Assembly (NCBI GenBank): GCA_030614245.1
Contig: JAUWKK010000214.1
Coordinates: 1 to 5,342, forward strand
DNA length: 5,342 bases
Reading direction: 5' to 3'
DNA from: Planctomycetota bacterium
Lineage (GTDB): Bacteria; Planctomycetota; PUPC01; JABMSA01; JAUWKK01
Below the pieces are notes generated by a model. The model was not told the DNA's origin. It did not search any database and saw nothing but the letters and a program-made list of their open reading frames with translations. Below, one piece after another: positions 1 through 5,258 of the stretch. Numbering within the stretch: the first letter of the stretch is position 1; the number at the start of each line of letters is the position of its first letter. A program made the position numbers and the translations under genes.

Positions 1-3
1 CAG

Positions 4-31
4 CCCCCCAACCCCTCGCGACCCCACACCC
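4..31 (-). other. G-quadruplex-type motif downstream of the tRNA terminator
   Basis: Read on the minus strand, this stretch has four runs of three or more guanines (31-29, 25-22, 15-12 and 9-4) separated by loops of 3, 6 and 2 bases. That fits the usual G-quadruplex pattern of four G-runs with loops of one to seven bases. It begins 5 bases beyond the U-rich tail of the tRNA terminator. Whether it folds in the cell, or whether the left window edge cuts into another gene, cannot be seen here. Confidence 0.5.
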
Positions 32-35
32 ACAC

Positions 36-74
36 AACGAAGAAAGCCCCGAAGTCCACGTACCTCCAGGGCTT
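36..74 (-). terminator. Intrinsic terminator of the tRNA-Pro/tRNA-His unit
   Basis: On the minus strand, bases 74-64 pair with 54-44 in an uninterrupted 11-bp stem that includes two G-U wobbles. The loop is 9 bases (63-55). The stem is followed at once by a U-rich tail (UUCUUCGUU, 44-36 region). It lies 7 bases past the encoded CCA of tRNA-His, exactly where a factor-independent terminator for the tRNA transcript is expected. The tail is interrupted by C and G, so termination efficiency is uncertain. Confidence 0.75.
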
Positions 75-81
75 ATGAGAC

Positions 82-158
82 TGGGGTGAGCGACGGGATT
101 CGAACCCGCGATCCCCTGAGCCACAGTCAGGTGCTCTACCTACTGAGCTACGCCCACC
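82..158 (-). tRNA. tRNA-His (anticodon GUG)
   Basis: The minus strand folds into a complete cloverleaf. The acceptor stem pairs 157-151 with 92-86 and includes one G-U pair. The D arm starts TAGCTCAG. The anticodon stem CCTGA/TCAGG encloses a 7-base loop whose anticodon GTG is at 124-122. The T loop is TTCGAAT. Base 158 supplies the extra 5' guanine (G-1) opposite a C discriminator at 85, which is the identity element specific to histidine tRNA. The 3' CCA is encoded (84-82). It is the second gene of a two-tRNA transcript, 5 bases after tRNA-Pro, and is followed by a terminator stem. Confidence 0.97.
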
Positions 159-163
159 GCTGC

Positions 164-240
164 TGGTCGGGGCGGCCGGACTCGAACCGGCGGCCTCCGG
201 CTCCCAAAGCCGGCGCGCTGCCAAGCTGCGCTACGCCCCG
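164..240 (-). tRNA. tRNA-Pro (anticodon UGG)
   Basis: The minus strand gives a 77-base cloverleaf with a perfect 7-bp acceptor stem (CGGGGCG/CGCCCCG), an A discriminator and an encoded CCA (166-164). The anticodon stem is CCGGC/GCCGG around the loop TTTGGGA, with anticodon TGG at 206-204 followed by G37, as is usual for proline tRNAs. The 5' half (TAGCGCAGCTTGG) closely resembles the bacterial tRNA-Pro sequences I know. The UGG anticodon with a modified wobble base can read most or all proline codons. It is the first gene after the promoter at 296-324. Confidence 0.97.
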
Positions 241-250
241 TGAACCGAAA

Positions 251-280
251 GATAGCACGGCTCTCGTTGGAGCCGCTATC
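251..280 (-). other. Bulged stem-loop in the tRNA leader
   Basis: Bases 280-276 pair with 255-251 (GATAG/CTATC), and 275-270 pair with 263-258 (CGGCTC/GAGCCG). This makes an 11-bp stem with a 2-base bulge and a 6-base loop. It lies between the predicted transcription start near 289 and the tRNA-Pro 5' end at 240, so it should be in the precursor RNA. After it the transcript reads UUUCGG. Likely roles are a processing site for leader removal or a weak attenuator; the sequence does not decide between them. Confidence 0.5.
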
Positions 281-295
281 CATCCCTCAACTCAT

Positions 296-324
296 ATCGT
301 ACCCGGGAAGGGGCTGTTTTGCAA
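296..324 (-). promoter_or_regulatory. Sigma70-type promoter for the tRNA-Pro/tRNA-His unit
   Basis: The minus strand shows a -35 box TTGCAA (324-319), a 17-base spacer and a -10 box TACGAT (301-296). Each box matches its consensus at four of six positions, including the most important bases. Initiation would fall near 289, leaving a leader of about 49 bases before tRNA-Pro. The spacing is ideal and the position fits the two downstream tRNAs. It is predicted by eye only. Confidence 0.65.
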
Positions 325-364
325 GGGGTTTGTTCGCGCCGGGCCGGTAATGGGGCCACGGATT

Positions 365-420
365 AACACAGATAGGGCGGTCTGCCTGTCGAGATGAGCC
401 GTCTTATCATTATCTGTGTT
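365..420. repeat. Perfect 10-bp inverted repeat between lon and the tRNA promoter
   Basis: AACACAGATA at 365-374 and its exact reverse complement TATCTGTGTT at 411-420 enclose 36 bases. The repeat lies downstream of lon and upstream of the tRNA promoter. In the lon mRNA it could form a long-looped hairpin about 70-125 bases after the stop codon. There is no U-tract, so it is not a typical intrinsic terminator. The arms and the flanking ATTAATCCGTGG-like sequence (complement of 354-365) look like a dispersed intergenic repeat. I have not been able to compare other copies. Confidence 0.7.
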
Positions 421-452
421 CACCGGGTGTCTGCCCGCCTATGGCGGGTTCA
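418..452. repeat. 30-base segment flanked by GTTCA direct repeats, carrying a GC-rich palindrome
   Basis: GTTCA occurs at 418-422 and again at 448-452. Between them lie 25 bases that contain a compact hairpin: CCCGCC at 434-439 and GGCGGG at 443-448 around a 3-base loop. Removing one 30-base unit would join TATCTGTGTTCA directly to TCTGCGGTTT, a sequence with the same internal rhythm as the neighbouring arm. That suggests a small palindromic insertion within a pre-existing repeat. In the lon mRNA the hairpin lies 41-55 bases after the stop codon and could protect the 3' end, but no U-tract follows it. Confidence 0.5.
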
Positions 453-488
453 TCTGCGGTTTGAATCCTCTGAACCTCCCACAGGCTC

Positions 489-2897
489 TCACTTGCCGGC
501 TTTCTTCTTCTTGCGGCTGCGGGTCGTGGCGAATGCAGCCTCGAAGACGTCATCGAGCGTCTTCGCCGGTACGAATGTGAGCGTCTTGCGCAGATGCTCG
601 GTGACCTCTTCGAGGTGACCCATGTTGTGTTCGGGCAGTATGACGGTTCGCATTCCGGCGAGTTGCGCGGCGAGGACTTTCTCTTTGACTCCGCCCACGC
701 GCATCACGCGCCCCTGGAGGGTGATCTCGCCTGTCATAGCGATGCGGGGTTTCACCGCCCGCCCGGTGAGTGCTGATAGTAATGACGTGGCCATCGTGAC
801 GCCTGCCGATGGGCCGACCTTGGGAGTGGCTCCCGCCGGGACGTGGATGTGTATCTGGTTTTCCATGAACAACTTCGGGTTGAGGCCCCATTGCTCGGCC
901 CGTGTGCGGATATAGCTGAGAGCGGCCTGGCCGGATTCCTTCATCACGCTGCCGAGTTGGCCCGTCAACTGCAATCCGCGGCCGCCCTTCATAATGGTGG
1001 ATTCGACGCTCAGCACGACGCCGCCGGCAGCCGTCCACGCCAGGCCGGTGGCGAGGCCGGGCTTACGCGTGACGATGTGGTCGTCGGCAAAGAACTTCTG
1101 CGGCCCGAGCATCTGGGGCACGTCGGCGGCCTTGACGATCGTCAGGCCCTCGTAGCCTTCTGCCACCTTCCGGGCGATTTTGCGGCATATACTGCCCAGC
1201 TCGCGCTCGAGGTTGCGCCCGCCGGCCTCTCGAGTGTACTCGCGGATGACCCTTCTGATGGCGCTCGTATGCACGCGGACTTGCTTGGGCTTCAGGCCGT
1301 TCGATTCGATCTGGCGCGGGAGCAGATACCGCTTGGCGATCTCGAGCCGTTCCACCTCGATGTAGCCCGAGAGCCGGATGATCTCCATCCTGTCGCGCAA
1401 CGGCGGCGGGATCGGGTCCAGCATGTTCCCAGTGGTGATGAAAAGCACCTTCGAGAGGTCGAACGGGACATCGAGGTAATGGTCGGTGAATGTGTTGTTC
1501 TGTTCGGGATCGAGCACTTCGAGCAGTGCCGAGGCGGGGTCGCCTCGGAAATCGCTGCCGAGCTTGTCGACTTCGTCGAGCATGAATAGGGGGTTCTTGG
1601 TGCCGACCTTTCGCATGCACTGGATGATGCGTCCGGGGAGCGCTCCGACGTAGGTTCTCCGATGGCCGCGGATTTCGGCTTCGTCACGGACGCCCCCGAG
1701 GGCGAGGCGGACGAACTTGCGGCCGAGGGCCCTGGCGATCGAACGCCCGAGCGAAGTCTTGCCCACACCGGGCGGGCCAACGAAGCAGAGGATCGGCCCT
1801 TTCGTGTCAGGTTTCAGCTTGCGCACGGCAAGGTGCTCGACTATCCGCTCCTTCACTTTCTCGAGGGCATAATGGTCGGCGTCGAGTATTCTCTGAGCTT
1901 CCTGGATGTCGAGGTTATCGACCGTAACTTCGTGCCACGGGAGCGCCGTGAGCCATTCGAGGTAAGTGCGGGAGACGGTATATTCGGCGGCGTTGGGCGT
2001 CATTCTTGACAGGCGGTCGAGTTCGCGTTCCGCCTCGGCCTGTGCTTCCTCAGGCAACTGTGCCTTGTCGATCTCCTCGCGCAGGCGGTTGACCTCCATC
2101 GCCTGCTCGTCTTCCTCGCCGAGTTCGGCGCGGATGGCTTTGAGCTGCTCGCGCAGATAGTATTCGCGTTGGCTCTTGTTCATCTGGGTCTGGACGCTAT
2201 CCTGAATGCGCGAGCCAAGTTCGAGCAGTTCGAGCTCGCGCCTGAGGAAGCCCGCTGTCATCTCGAGGCGCCGGCGGACGGAGAGACTCTCGAGGACCGC
2301 CTGCTTCTCTTCGGTGGTGATATTGAGATTGGATGTGATGAAATCGGCGAGTTTTCCGGGATCGGAGATGTTCAGCACGGCCACCTTGAGTTCGTCGGGC
2401 AGGTGCGGTACGATCGAGACAACCTGCTCGAACTGGTTGGTGAGGCCGCGCATCAGTGCGCTGACTTCATGGGATTCCTCTGTCGTTTCTTCCAGCTCGG
2501 TGACCGTCGCCATGAAATAGGGCTCGGTCTGAACGAACTCTGATATGCGGACGCGTGTCAGGCCCTGGATCAGCACGCGGGTGCTCTTGTCGGGATACTT
2601 GAGCATCTGGAGCAGTATCGCAGCGGTGCCTACTCGGTAGAGGTTCGCCGGGTTTGGCGGCTCCTCGCGCGGCGCATGCTGCGCAGTGAGGCAGAGAAAC
2701 TTGTCACCCACGGCAACGTCATCCACGCACTGTATTGCAGATTCTTCATGGAAGACGAGCGGCACCATTATCCCCGGTGCGATGACCAGATCCTTCATCG
2801 GCAGTACGGGAAGAGTCCTCGGCATCTTGACCTTCTTAATCTCTTCAGCATACTCCACACGCATGGGGGCGCTCGGGCTTTCTACTTGCGAACTCAT
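489..2897 (-). CDS. lon: ATP-dependent Lon protease (endopeptidase La)
   Basis: This encodes a complete LonA-type cytoplasmic protease of 802 residues, a normal length for bacterial Lon. It unfolds damaged and selected regulatory proteins with ATP and degrades them inside a hexamer. The N-terminal LON substrate-binding domain spans roughly residues 26-215, starting LPVLPMKDLVIAPG. A helical or coiled segment follows, with the hallmark REYYLREQLKAI at 244-255. The AAA+ module carries Walker A GPPGVGKT (374-381), Walker B LDEVDK (D441, E442), TTGN (488-491) and a sensor-2 region GGRNLERE (559-566). The protease domain has the catalytic Ser697 in GPSAG and Lys740 in GGVKEK, spaced exactly as S679 and K722 in E. 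coli Lon. The tail is unusually basic (RSRKKKKAGK). The ATG start has AGGG 9 bases upstream. Lon starts 14 bases after the hsp20 stop codon, so the two are probably one operon. Confidence 0.98.
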   Translation of the reverse strand: MSSQVESPSAPMRVEYAEEIKKVKMPRTLPVLPMKDLVIAPGIMVPLVFHEESAIQCVDDVAVGDKFLCLTAQHAPREEPPNPANLYRVGTAAILLQMLKYPDKSTRVLIQGLTRVRISEFVQTEPYFMATVTELEETTEESHEVSALMRGLTNQFEQVVSIVPHLPDELKVAVLNISDPGKLADFITSNLNITTEEKQAVLESLSVRRRLEMTAGFLRRELELLELGSRIQDSVQTQMNKSQREYYLREQLKAIRAELGEEDEQAMEVNRLREEIDKAQLPEEAQAEAERELDRLSRMTPNAAEYTVSRTYLEWLTALPWHEVTVDNLDIQEAQRILDADHYALEKVKERIVEHLAVRKLKPDTKGPILCFVGPPGVGKTSLGRSIARALGRKFVRLALGGVRDEAEIRGHRRTYVGALPGRIIQCMRKVGTKNPLFMLDEVDKLGSDFRGDPASALLEVLDPEQNNTFTDHYLDVPFDLSKVLFITTGNMLDPIPPPLRDRMEIIRLSGYIEVERLEIAKRYLLPRQIESNGLKPKQVRVHTSAIRRVIREYTREAGGRNLERELGSICRKIARKVAEGYEGLTIVKAADVPQMLGPQKFFADDHIVTRKPGLATGLAWTAAGGVVLSVESTIMKGGRGLQLTGQLGSVMKESGQAALSYIRTRAEQWGLNPKLFMENQIHIHVPAGATPKVGPSAGVTMATSLLSALTGRAVKPRIAMTGEITLQGRVMRVGGVKEKVLAAQLAGMRTVILPEHNMGHLEEVTEHLRKTLTFVPAKTLDDVFEAAFATTRSRKKKKAGK

Positions 2898-2906
2898 GTA
2901 TATTGA

Positions 2907-2910
2907 CCCT
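2907..2910 (-). promoter_or_regulatory. Ribosome binding site of lon, adjoining the hsp20 stop codon
   Basis: The minus strand reads AGGG, ending 9 bases before the lon ATG. It lies one base after the TAA stop codon of hsp20 (2914-2912). Ribosomes finishing hsp20 would therefore cover the lon start, which favours co-transcription and possible translational coupling. The motif is short, so lon may depend partly on that coupling. Confidence 0.6.
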
Positions 2911-2911
2911 G

Positions 2912-3355
2912 TTACAGGTTGATCTTGATGTAAAAAGCCGACACTGAATGTTCCTGCCGCGCTCGCGGCATCACGACCGAGAGAAATCCCTGGCGGTAGG
3001 TGGCCGCTATCTCTTCGTACACGATGGGATACCTCAACGGGATCGAGCGTTTGAACTGCCCCGAGTGTATCTCGAGCTGCTGAAACTTCACCTTGCGATG
3101 CTCGCAGCAGTCCTCGCGCACTCCCTGGATAGTGAGGACATCATCGACGAGCCGGATGCTCAGCATTTCGGGATTGATGCCGGGGATTTCCATCCGCACG
3201 ACGACAGCGTCCTCGGTTTCGAATACATCTGTCGGCGGCTGCCAGGATGTTTCCGCGATCATGCCGAGGGGATTCTTCGCGAGCAGAATCTCTCGAAACC
3301 ACCGCTCGCCATCGTGCGGTCCGCGACCGCCGCCGCTATAACCACTGCCCTGCAT
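2912..3355 (-). CDS. Small heat-shock protein, Hsp20/alpha-crystallin family
   Basis: This is a 147-residue ATP-independent holdase that would bind unfolding proteins in the cytoplasm and keep them refoldable or degradable. A glycine-rich N-terminus (residues 1-16) precedes an alpha-crystallin domain at about 38-132. That domain starts WQPPTDVFETED, continues with EIPG (56-59), and ends with the family signature A118-x4-G123-F-L125 followed by VVMPRA. The C-terminal tail contains an I-x-I motif (Ile143-Lys-Ile145), which docks neighbouring subunits in small heat-shock oligomers. An adjacent cysteine pair, Cys83-Cys84, lies mid-domain and is not a family feature I know. The ATG has a strong GGAGG site 7 bases upstream. 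It starts 87 bases after guaB and ends 14 bases before lon, so it works alongside the protease in quality control. No CIRCE, HAIR or sigma32 site is visible. Confidence 0.93.
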   Translation of the reverse strand: MQGSGYSGGGRGPHDGERWFREILLAKNPLGMIAETSWQPPTDVFETEDAVVVRMEIPGINPEMLSIRLVDDVLTIQGVREDCCEHRKVKFQQLEIHSGQFKRSIPLRYPIVYEEIAATYRQGFLSVVMPRARQEHSVSAFYIKINL

Positions 3356-3360
3356 GCGTT

Positions 3361-3370
3361 CTCCTCCACC
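3361..3370 (-). promoter_or_regulatory. Strong ribosome binding site of hsp20
   Basis: The minus strand reads GGTGGAGGAG, a near-perfect complement to the 16S rRNA 3' end, with GGAGG ending 7 bases before the ATG at 3355. It settles the start codon. It points to high translation and contrasts with the much weaker lon site, which fits a chaperone made in excess over the protease. Confidence 0.8.
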
Positions 3371-3378
3371 TACAGTTA

Positions 3379-3424
3379 TCAGTCATTGGGAATGGGCCGC
3401 CCGCTGGGGGCGACGCATGACTGA
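3379..3424. repeat. Nested inverted repeat between guaB and hsp20
   Basis: TCAGTCAT at 3379-3386 and its exact complement ATGACTGA at 3417-3424 form 8-bp outer arms. Inside them CGCCC (3398-3402) and GGGCG (3408-3412) make a second 5-bp GC-only stem with a 5-base loop. In the minus-strand RNA the structure would end about 9 bases before the hsp20 ribosome binding site. No U-tract follows, so it does not look like a classical terminator. It may be an operator, an mRNA processing or stability element, or a guaB/hsp20 partition signal. Confidence 0.6.
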
Positions 3425-3442
3425 GAGATCACTTCGATGCCG

Positions 3443-4909
3443 TCAGTTCCTGCTGGTGCCGCCGAGTCGATAGTTGGGCGCTTCCTGCGTGATAGCGATG
3501 TCGTGCGGATGGCCTTCGTTGCGTCCTGCCGGTGTTACGCGGATGAACCGCGCCGTGGCCCGCAGTTCTTCTATAGTTGCGGCTCCGCAGTATCCCATGC
3601 CGGCTCGCAGGCCTCCGACGAACTGGTATACAAAGGCCGACAATGTCCCGTGATACGGCACGCGTCCCTCGACGCCCTCCGGTACGAGTTTGTCGGGCTC
3701 GGCGCCCTCCTGCGAATATCTTGTGCTCGAACCTTCCACCATTGCGCCAATTGATCCCATTCCCCGGCAGATTTTGAAAGCTCTGCCGCGGAAATAGATC
3801 AGTTCGCCGGGGCTTTCGTCGAGAGCGGCGAAGAGCCCGCCGATCATCACGCTGTGGGCGCCCGCCGCAATTGCCTTGGTGACGTCGCCTGAATAGCGAA
3901 TGCCGCCATCTGCTATTATCGGCACGCCTGAGCCTCCGGCCGCACGCGAGCAATCGGTCACGGCGGTCACCTGCGGCACCCCAACGCCCGTGACGGCACG
4001 CGTAGTGCAGATCGAGCCCGGGCCTACGCCCACCTTCACCGCATCGGCACCGGCCTCGATCAGGTCGCGAGTGGCCTCCGCTGTAACTACATTCCCCACG
4101 ATCAGCTCGATATCGCAGTTCTTCTTGATCCGCCGAGTGGCCTCGATCACCCCAACCGAATGGCCATGAGCGGTATCGAGGACAATAACGTCGACGCCCT
4201 TCGCAATCAGGGCCTCGACGCGCGCATCGTCGTTCGGTCCGATGGCTGCACCCACGCGCAACCGCCCGCGTTCGTCCCGCGATGCGTTGGGAAATGCCTC
4301 CAGCTTGTCGATATCCTTGATCGTGATCAGCCCTTGAAGCCTCATTCCTTCATCAACTAGCAGCAGCTTCTCGACTTTCCTGTTGTTGAGAATCTCCTTC
4401 GCCTGCTCGGGCGTCGTCCCAGGCGGCGCCGTCACCAGGTTCTCTTTAGTCATCACTTCCGAGATCGGGCGGCTGAGGTCGGACTGGAACTTCAGGTCGC
4501 GGCGAGTGAGGATGCCGACCAGTTTGTTGCCATTGACGATCGGTATCCCGGAGATACCGGACTGCCTCATAATGTTCTTGGCGCGTTCTACCGTCTCGGT
4601 CGGCGGTAGTGTCACAGGTTCCATGATGACGCCGTTTTCCGACCGCTTGACGTGATCCACTTCCGTCGCCTGCGCCTCGACCGAGAGATTGCGGTGGATG
4701 ATGCCGATGCCGCCTTCCTGGGCCAGGCCGATGGCCATGCCGGACTCGGTGACGGTATCCATCGCCGCCGAGACCAACGGAATATTCATCCGAATCTTCC
4801 GAGTAAGCTGCGTGGACGTATCGACGTCACGCGGTATGACCGCCGATCTCATCGGTACCAGCGACACGTCGTCAAAGGTGATCCCATCTCCCACGAACTT
4901 ATCGTTCAC
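3443..4909 (-). CDS. guaB: Inosine-5'-monophosphate dehydrogenase (IMPDH)
   Basis: This NAD+-dependent enzyme oxidises IMP to XMP, the first committed step of guanine nucleotide synthesis, in the cytoplasm. The chosen GTG start gives 488 residues, matching the family length. The TIM barrel begins ITFDDVSLVP and is interrupted by a tandem CBS-domain insert at about residues 90-205, the regulatory Bateman module. The catalytic loop GPGSICTT holds the nucleophile Cys301. DTAHGHS (245-251) and IADGGIRYSGD (332-342) are the nucleotide and phosphate-binding segments. The mobile flap carries the Arg397-Tyr398 dyad (STRYSQ) and the LVPEGVEGRVPYHG segment. A longer reading frame starts at TTG (4987), 26 codons upstream, but that codon has no ribosome binding site and lies within about 8 bases of the predicted transcript start. 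The GTG has AGGAGG 9 bases upstream. It is the first gene after its own promoter. Confidence 0.97.
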   Translation of the reverse strand: MNDKFVGDGITFDDVSLVPMRSAVIPRDVDTSTQLTRKIRMNIPLVSAAMDTVTESGMAIGLAQEGGIGIIHRNLSVEAQATEVDHVKRSENGVIMEPVTLPPTETVERAKNIMRQSGISGIPIVNGNKLVGILTRRDLKFQSDLSRPISEVMTKENLVTAPPGTTPEQAKEILNNRKVEKLLLVDEGMRLQGLITIKDIDKLEAFPNASRDERGRLRVGAAIGPNDDARVEALIAKGVDVIVLDTAHGHSVGVIEATRRIKKNCDIELIVGNVVTAEATRDLIEAGADAVKVGVGPGSICTTRAVTGVGVPQVTAVTDCSRAAGGSGVPIIADGGIRYSGDVTKAIAAGAHSVMIGGLFAALDESPGELIYFRGRAFKICRGMGSIGAMVEGSSTRYSQEGAEPDKLVPEGVEGRVPYHGTLSAFVYQFVGGLRAGMGYCGAATIEELRATARFIRVTPAGRNEGHPHDIAITQEAPNYRLGGTSRN

Positions 4910-4918
4910 TCTCAATGG

Positions 4919-4924
4919 CCTCCT
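4919..4924 (-). promoter_or_regulatory. Ribosome binding site that sets the guaB GTG start
   Basis: The minus strand reads a perfect AGGAGG, with 9 bases to the GTG at 4909-4907. A TTG two codons earlier is only 3 bases from the motif, too close to be used efficiently. The GTG start yields the standard 488-residue IMPDH beginning MNDKFVGDGITFDDV, so this site decides the start. Confidence 0.85.
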
Positions 4925-4948
4925 GGAGATTGCCGAATATGCATGTGG

Positions 4949-4992
4949 AGCAGCCTTACCAGGCTGCTGATAAACTGACAGGCTCAAAGCCT
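4949..4992 (-). promoter_or_regulatory. Two adjacent hairpins in the guaB leader
   Basis: AGCAGCCT at 4949-4956 and AGGCTGCT at 4961-4968 form a perfect 8-bp stem with a 4-base loop. Just before it in the transcript, AGGCT and AGCCT (4992-4988 and 4984-4980) form a 5-bp stem with a 3-base loop. The core AGGCT/AGCCT is shared, so segments of one hairpin can also pair with those of the other, giving mutually exclusive folds. Both lie between the predicted transcription start near 4995 and the AGGAGG site. A regulatory role is inference: neither hairpin has a U-tract, and neither covers the ribosome binding site. Confidence 0.5.
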
Positions 4993-5001
4993 ACCCCACA
5001 T

Positions 5002-5030
5002 ATTTCAGCACCGACGGGCGCAAAAGTCAA
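5002..5030 (-). promoter_or_regulatory. Sigma70-type extended -10 promoter of guaB
   Basis: The minus strand shows a -35 box TTGACT (5030-5025, five of six consensus bases), a 17-base spacer and a -10 box TGAAAT (5007-5002, four of six). TGC directly precedes the -10 box, an extended -10 element. AT-rich sequence lies upstream of the -35. Initiation would fall near 4995, giving a leader of about 85 bases to the GTG start. It is the best promoter match in the window and presumably also serves hsp20 and lon by readthrough. Confidence 0.75.
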
Positions 5031-5236
5031 TAATAAACTGATCGGAGCCATTTGCGTTGTAGCCTCTTCGGGCTCGATAGCCGCGACGTGAGCGTCTCTC
5101 TCTGTCGCCATGGGACAGTTGCGGCGGCAAAACAGCGCAGTCAGGACGCTTTTGGGCCAATCTCGCGTGTTTGCACCAGGCTCTGGGCAGACCGTCCCCT
5201 CGGTCGGTTCGATTCTGATCGTATCCGGCTCTGGAG

Positions 5237-5258
5237 GGGTGGCCTTACGCGGCCACCC
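5237..5258. repeat. 8-bp GC-rich stem-loop overlapping the stop codon of the upstream gene
   Basis: GGGTGGCC at 5237-5244 and GGCCACCC at 5251-5258 are exact complements around a 6-base loop, and the TAA stop of the upstream partial gene (5247-5245) lies in that loop. The stem is strong enough to act in 3'-end formation or mRNA stability. However, the sequence after it on the minus strand is CTCCAGAGCC, with no U-tract, so a classical intrinsic terminator is not supported. Confidence 0.55.

Larger units (their letters stand above)
4910..5244. other. 335-base intergenic region upstream of guaB
   Basis: No credible gene lies here on either strand. From the guaB side it holds the AGGAGG site, the leader hairpins at 4949-4968 and 4980-4992, the promoter at 5002-5030, and two weak stems: 5061-5074 (a 5-bp stem with a 4-base loop) and 5190-5205 (GACCG/CGGTC with a 6-base loop). 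Its far end is the 8-bp stem that overlaps the stop codon of the upstream gene. I see no recognisable riboswitch or small RNA. The segment 5075-5189 shows nothing I can interpret. Confidence 0.6.

Noticed and set aside
86..397. A plus-strand open frame of 103 codons starting in the tRNA genes
   Set aside because: Its first half is the antisense translation of tRNA-His and tRNA-Pro, a well-known source of false proteins, and the rest runs through the tRNA promoter and repeats.
420..488. An intrinsic terminator for lon
   Set aside because: The hairpin at 434-448 is strong but lacks a following U-tract on the minus strand, so I list it only as a repeat.
843..1589. A 248-codon plus-strand open frame opposite lon
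   Set aside because: It is entirely antisense to conserved Lon AAA+ and protease domains, has no recognisable domain, and is the kind of shadow frame expected in GC-rich DNA.
3385..3424. A possible sigma32 heat-shock promoter (CCCATTCC) before hsp20
   Set aside because: No CTTGAA-like -35 box is found at the required distance upstream; the inverted repeat occupies that place.
3356..3442. An RNA thermometer masking the hsp20 ribosome binding site
   Set aside because: I found no run of four uridines or ROSE-like sequence upstream that pairs convincingly with GGAGGAG. A folding calculation would be needed to revive the idea.
3429..3953. A 174-codon minus-strand frame inside guaB
   Set aside because: It is an out-of-frame arginine-rich shadow of the conserved IMPDH catalytic region.
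5185..5235. A tRNA-like GGTTCGATTC on the plus strand suggesting a tRNA remnant
   Set aside because: There is no acceptor stem, anticodon arm or CCA around it. Only the T-loop-like string is present, which can occur by chance.
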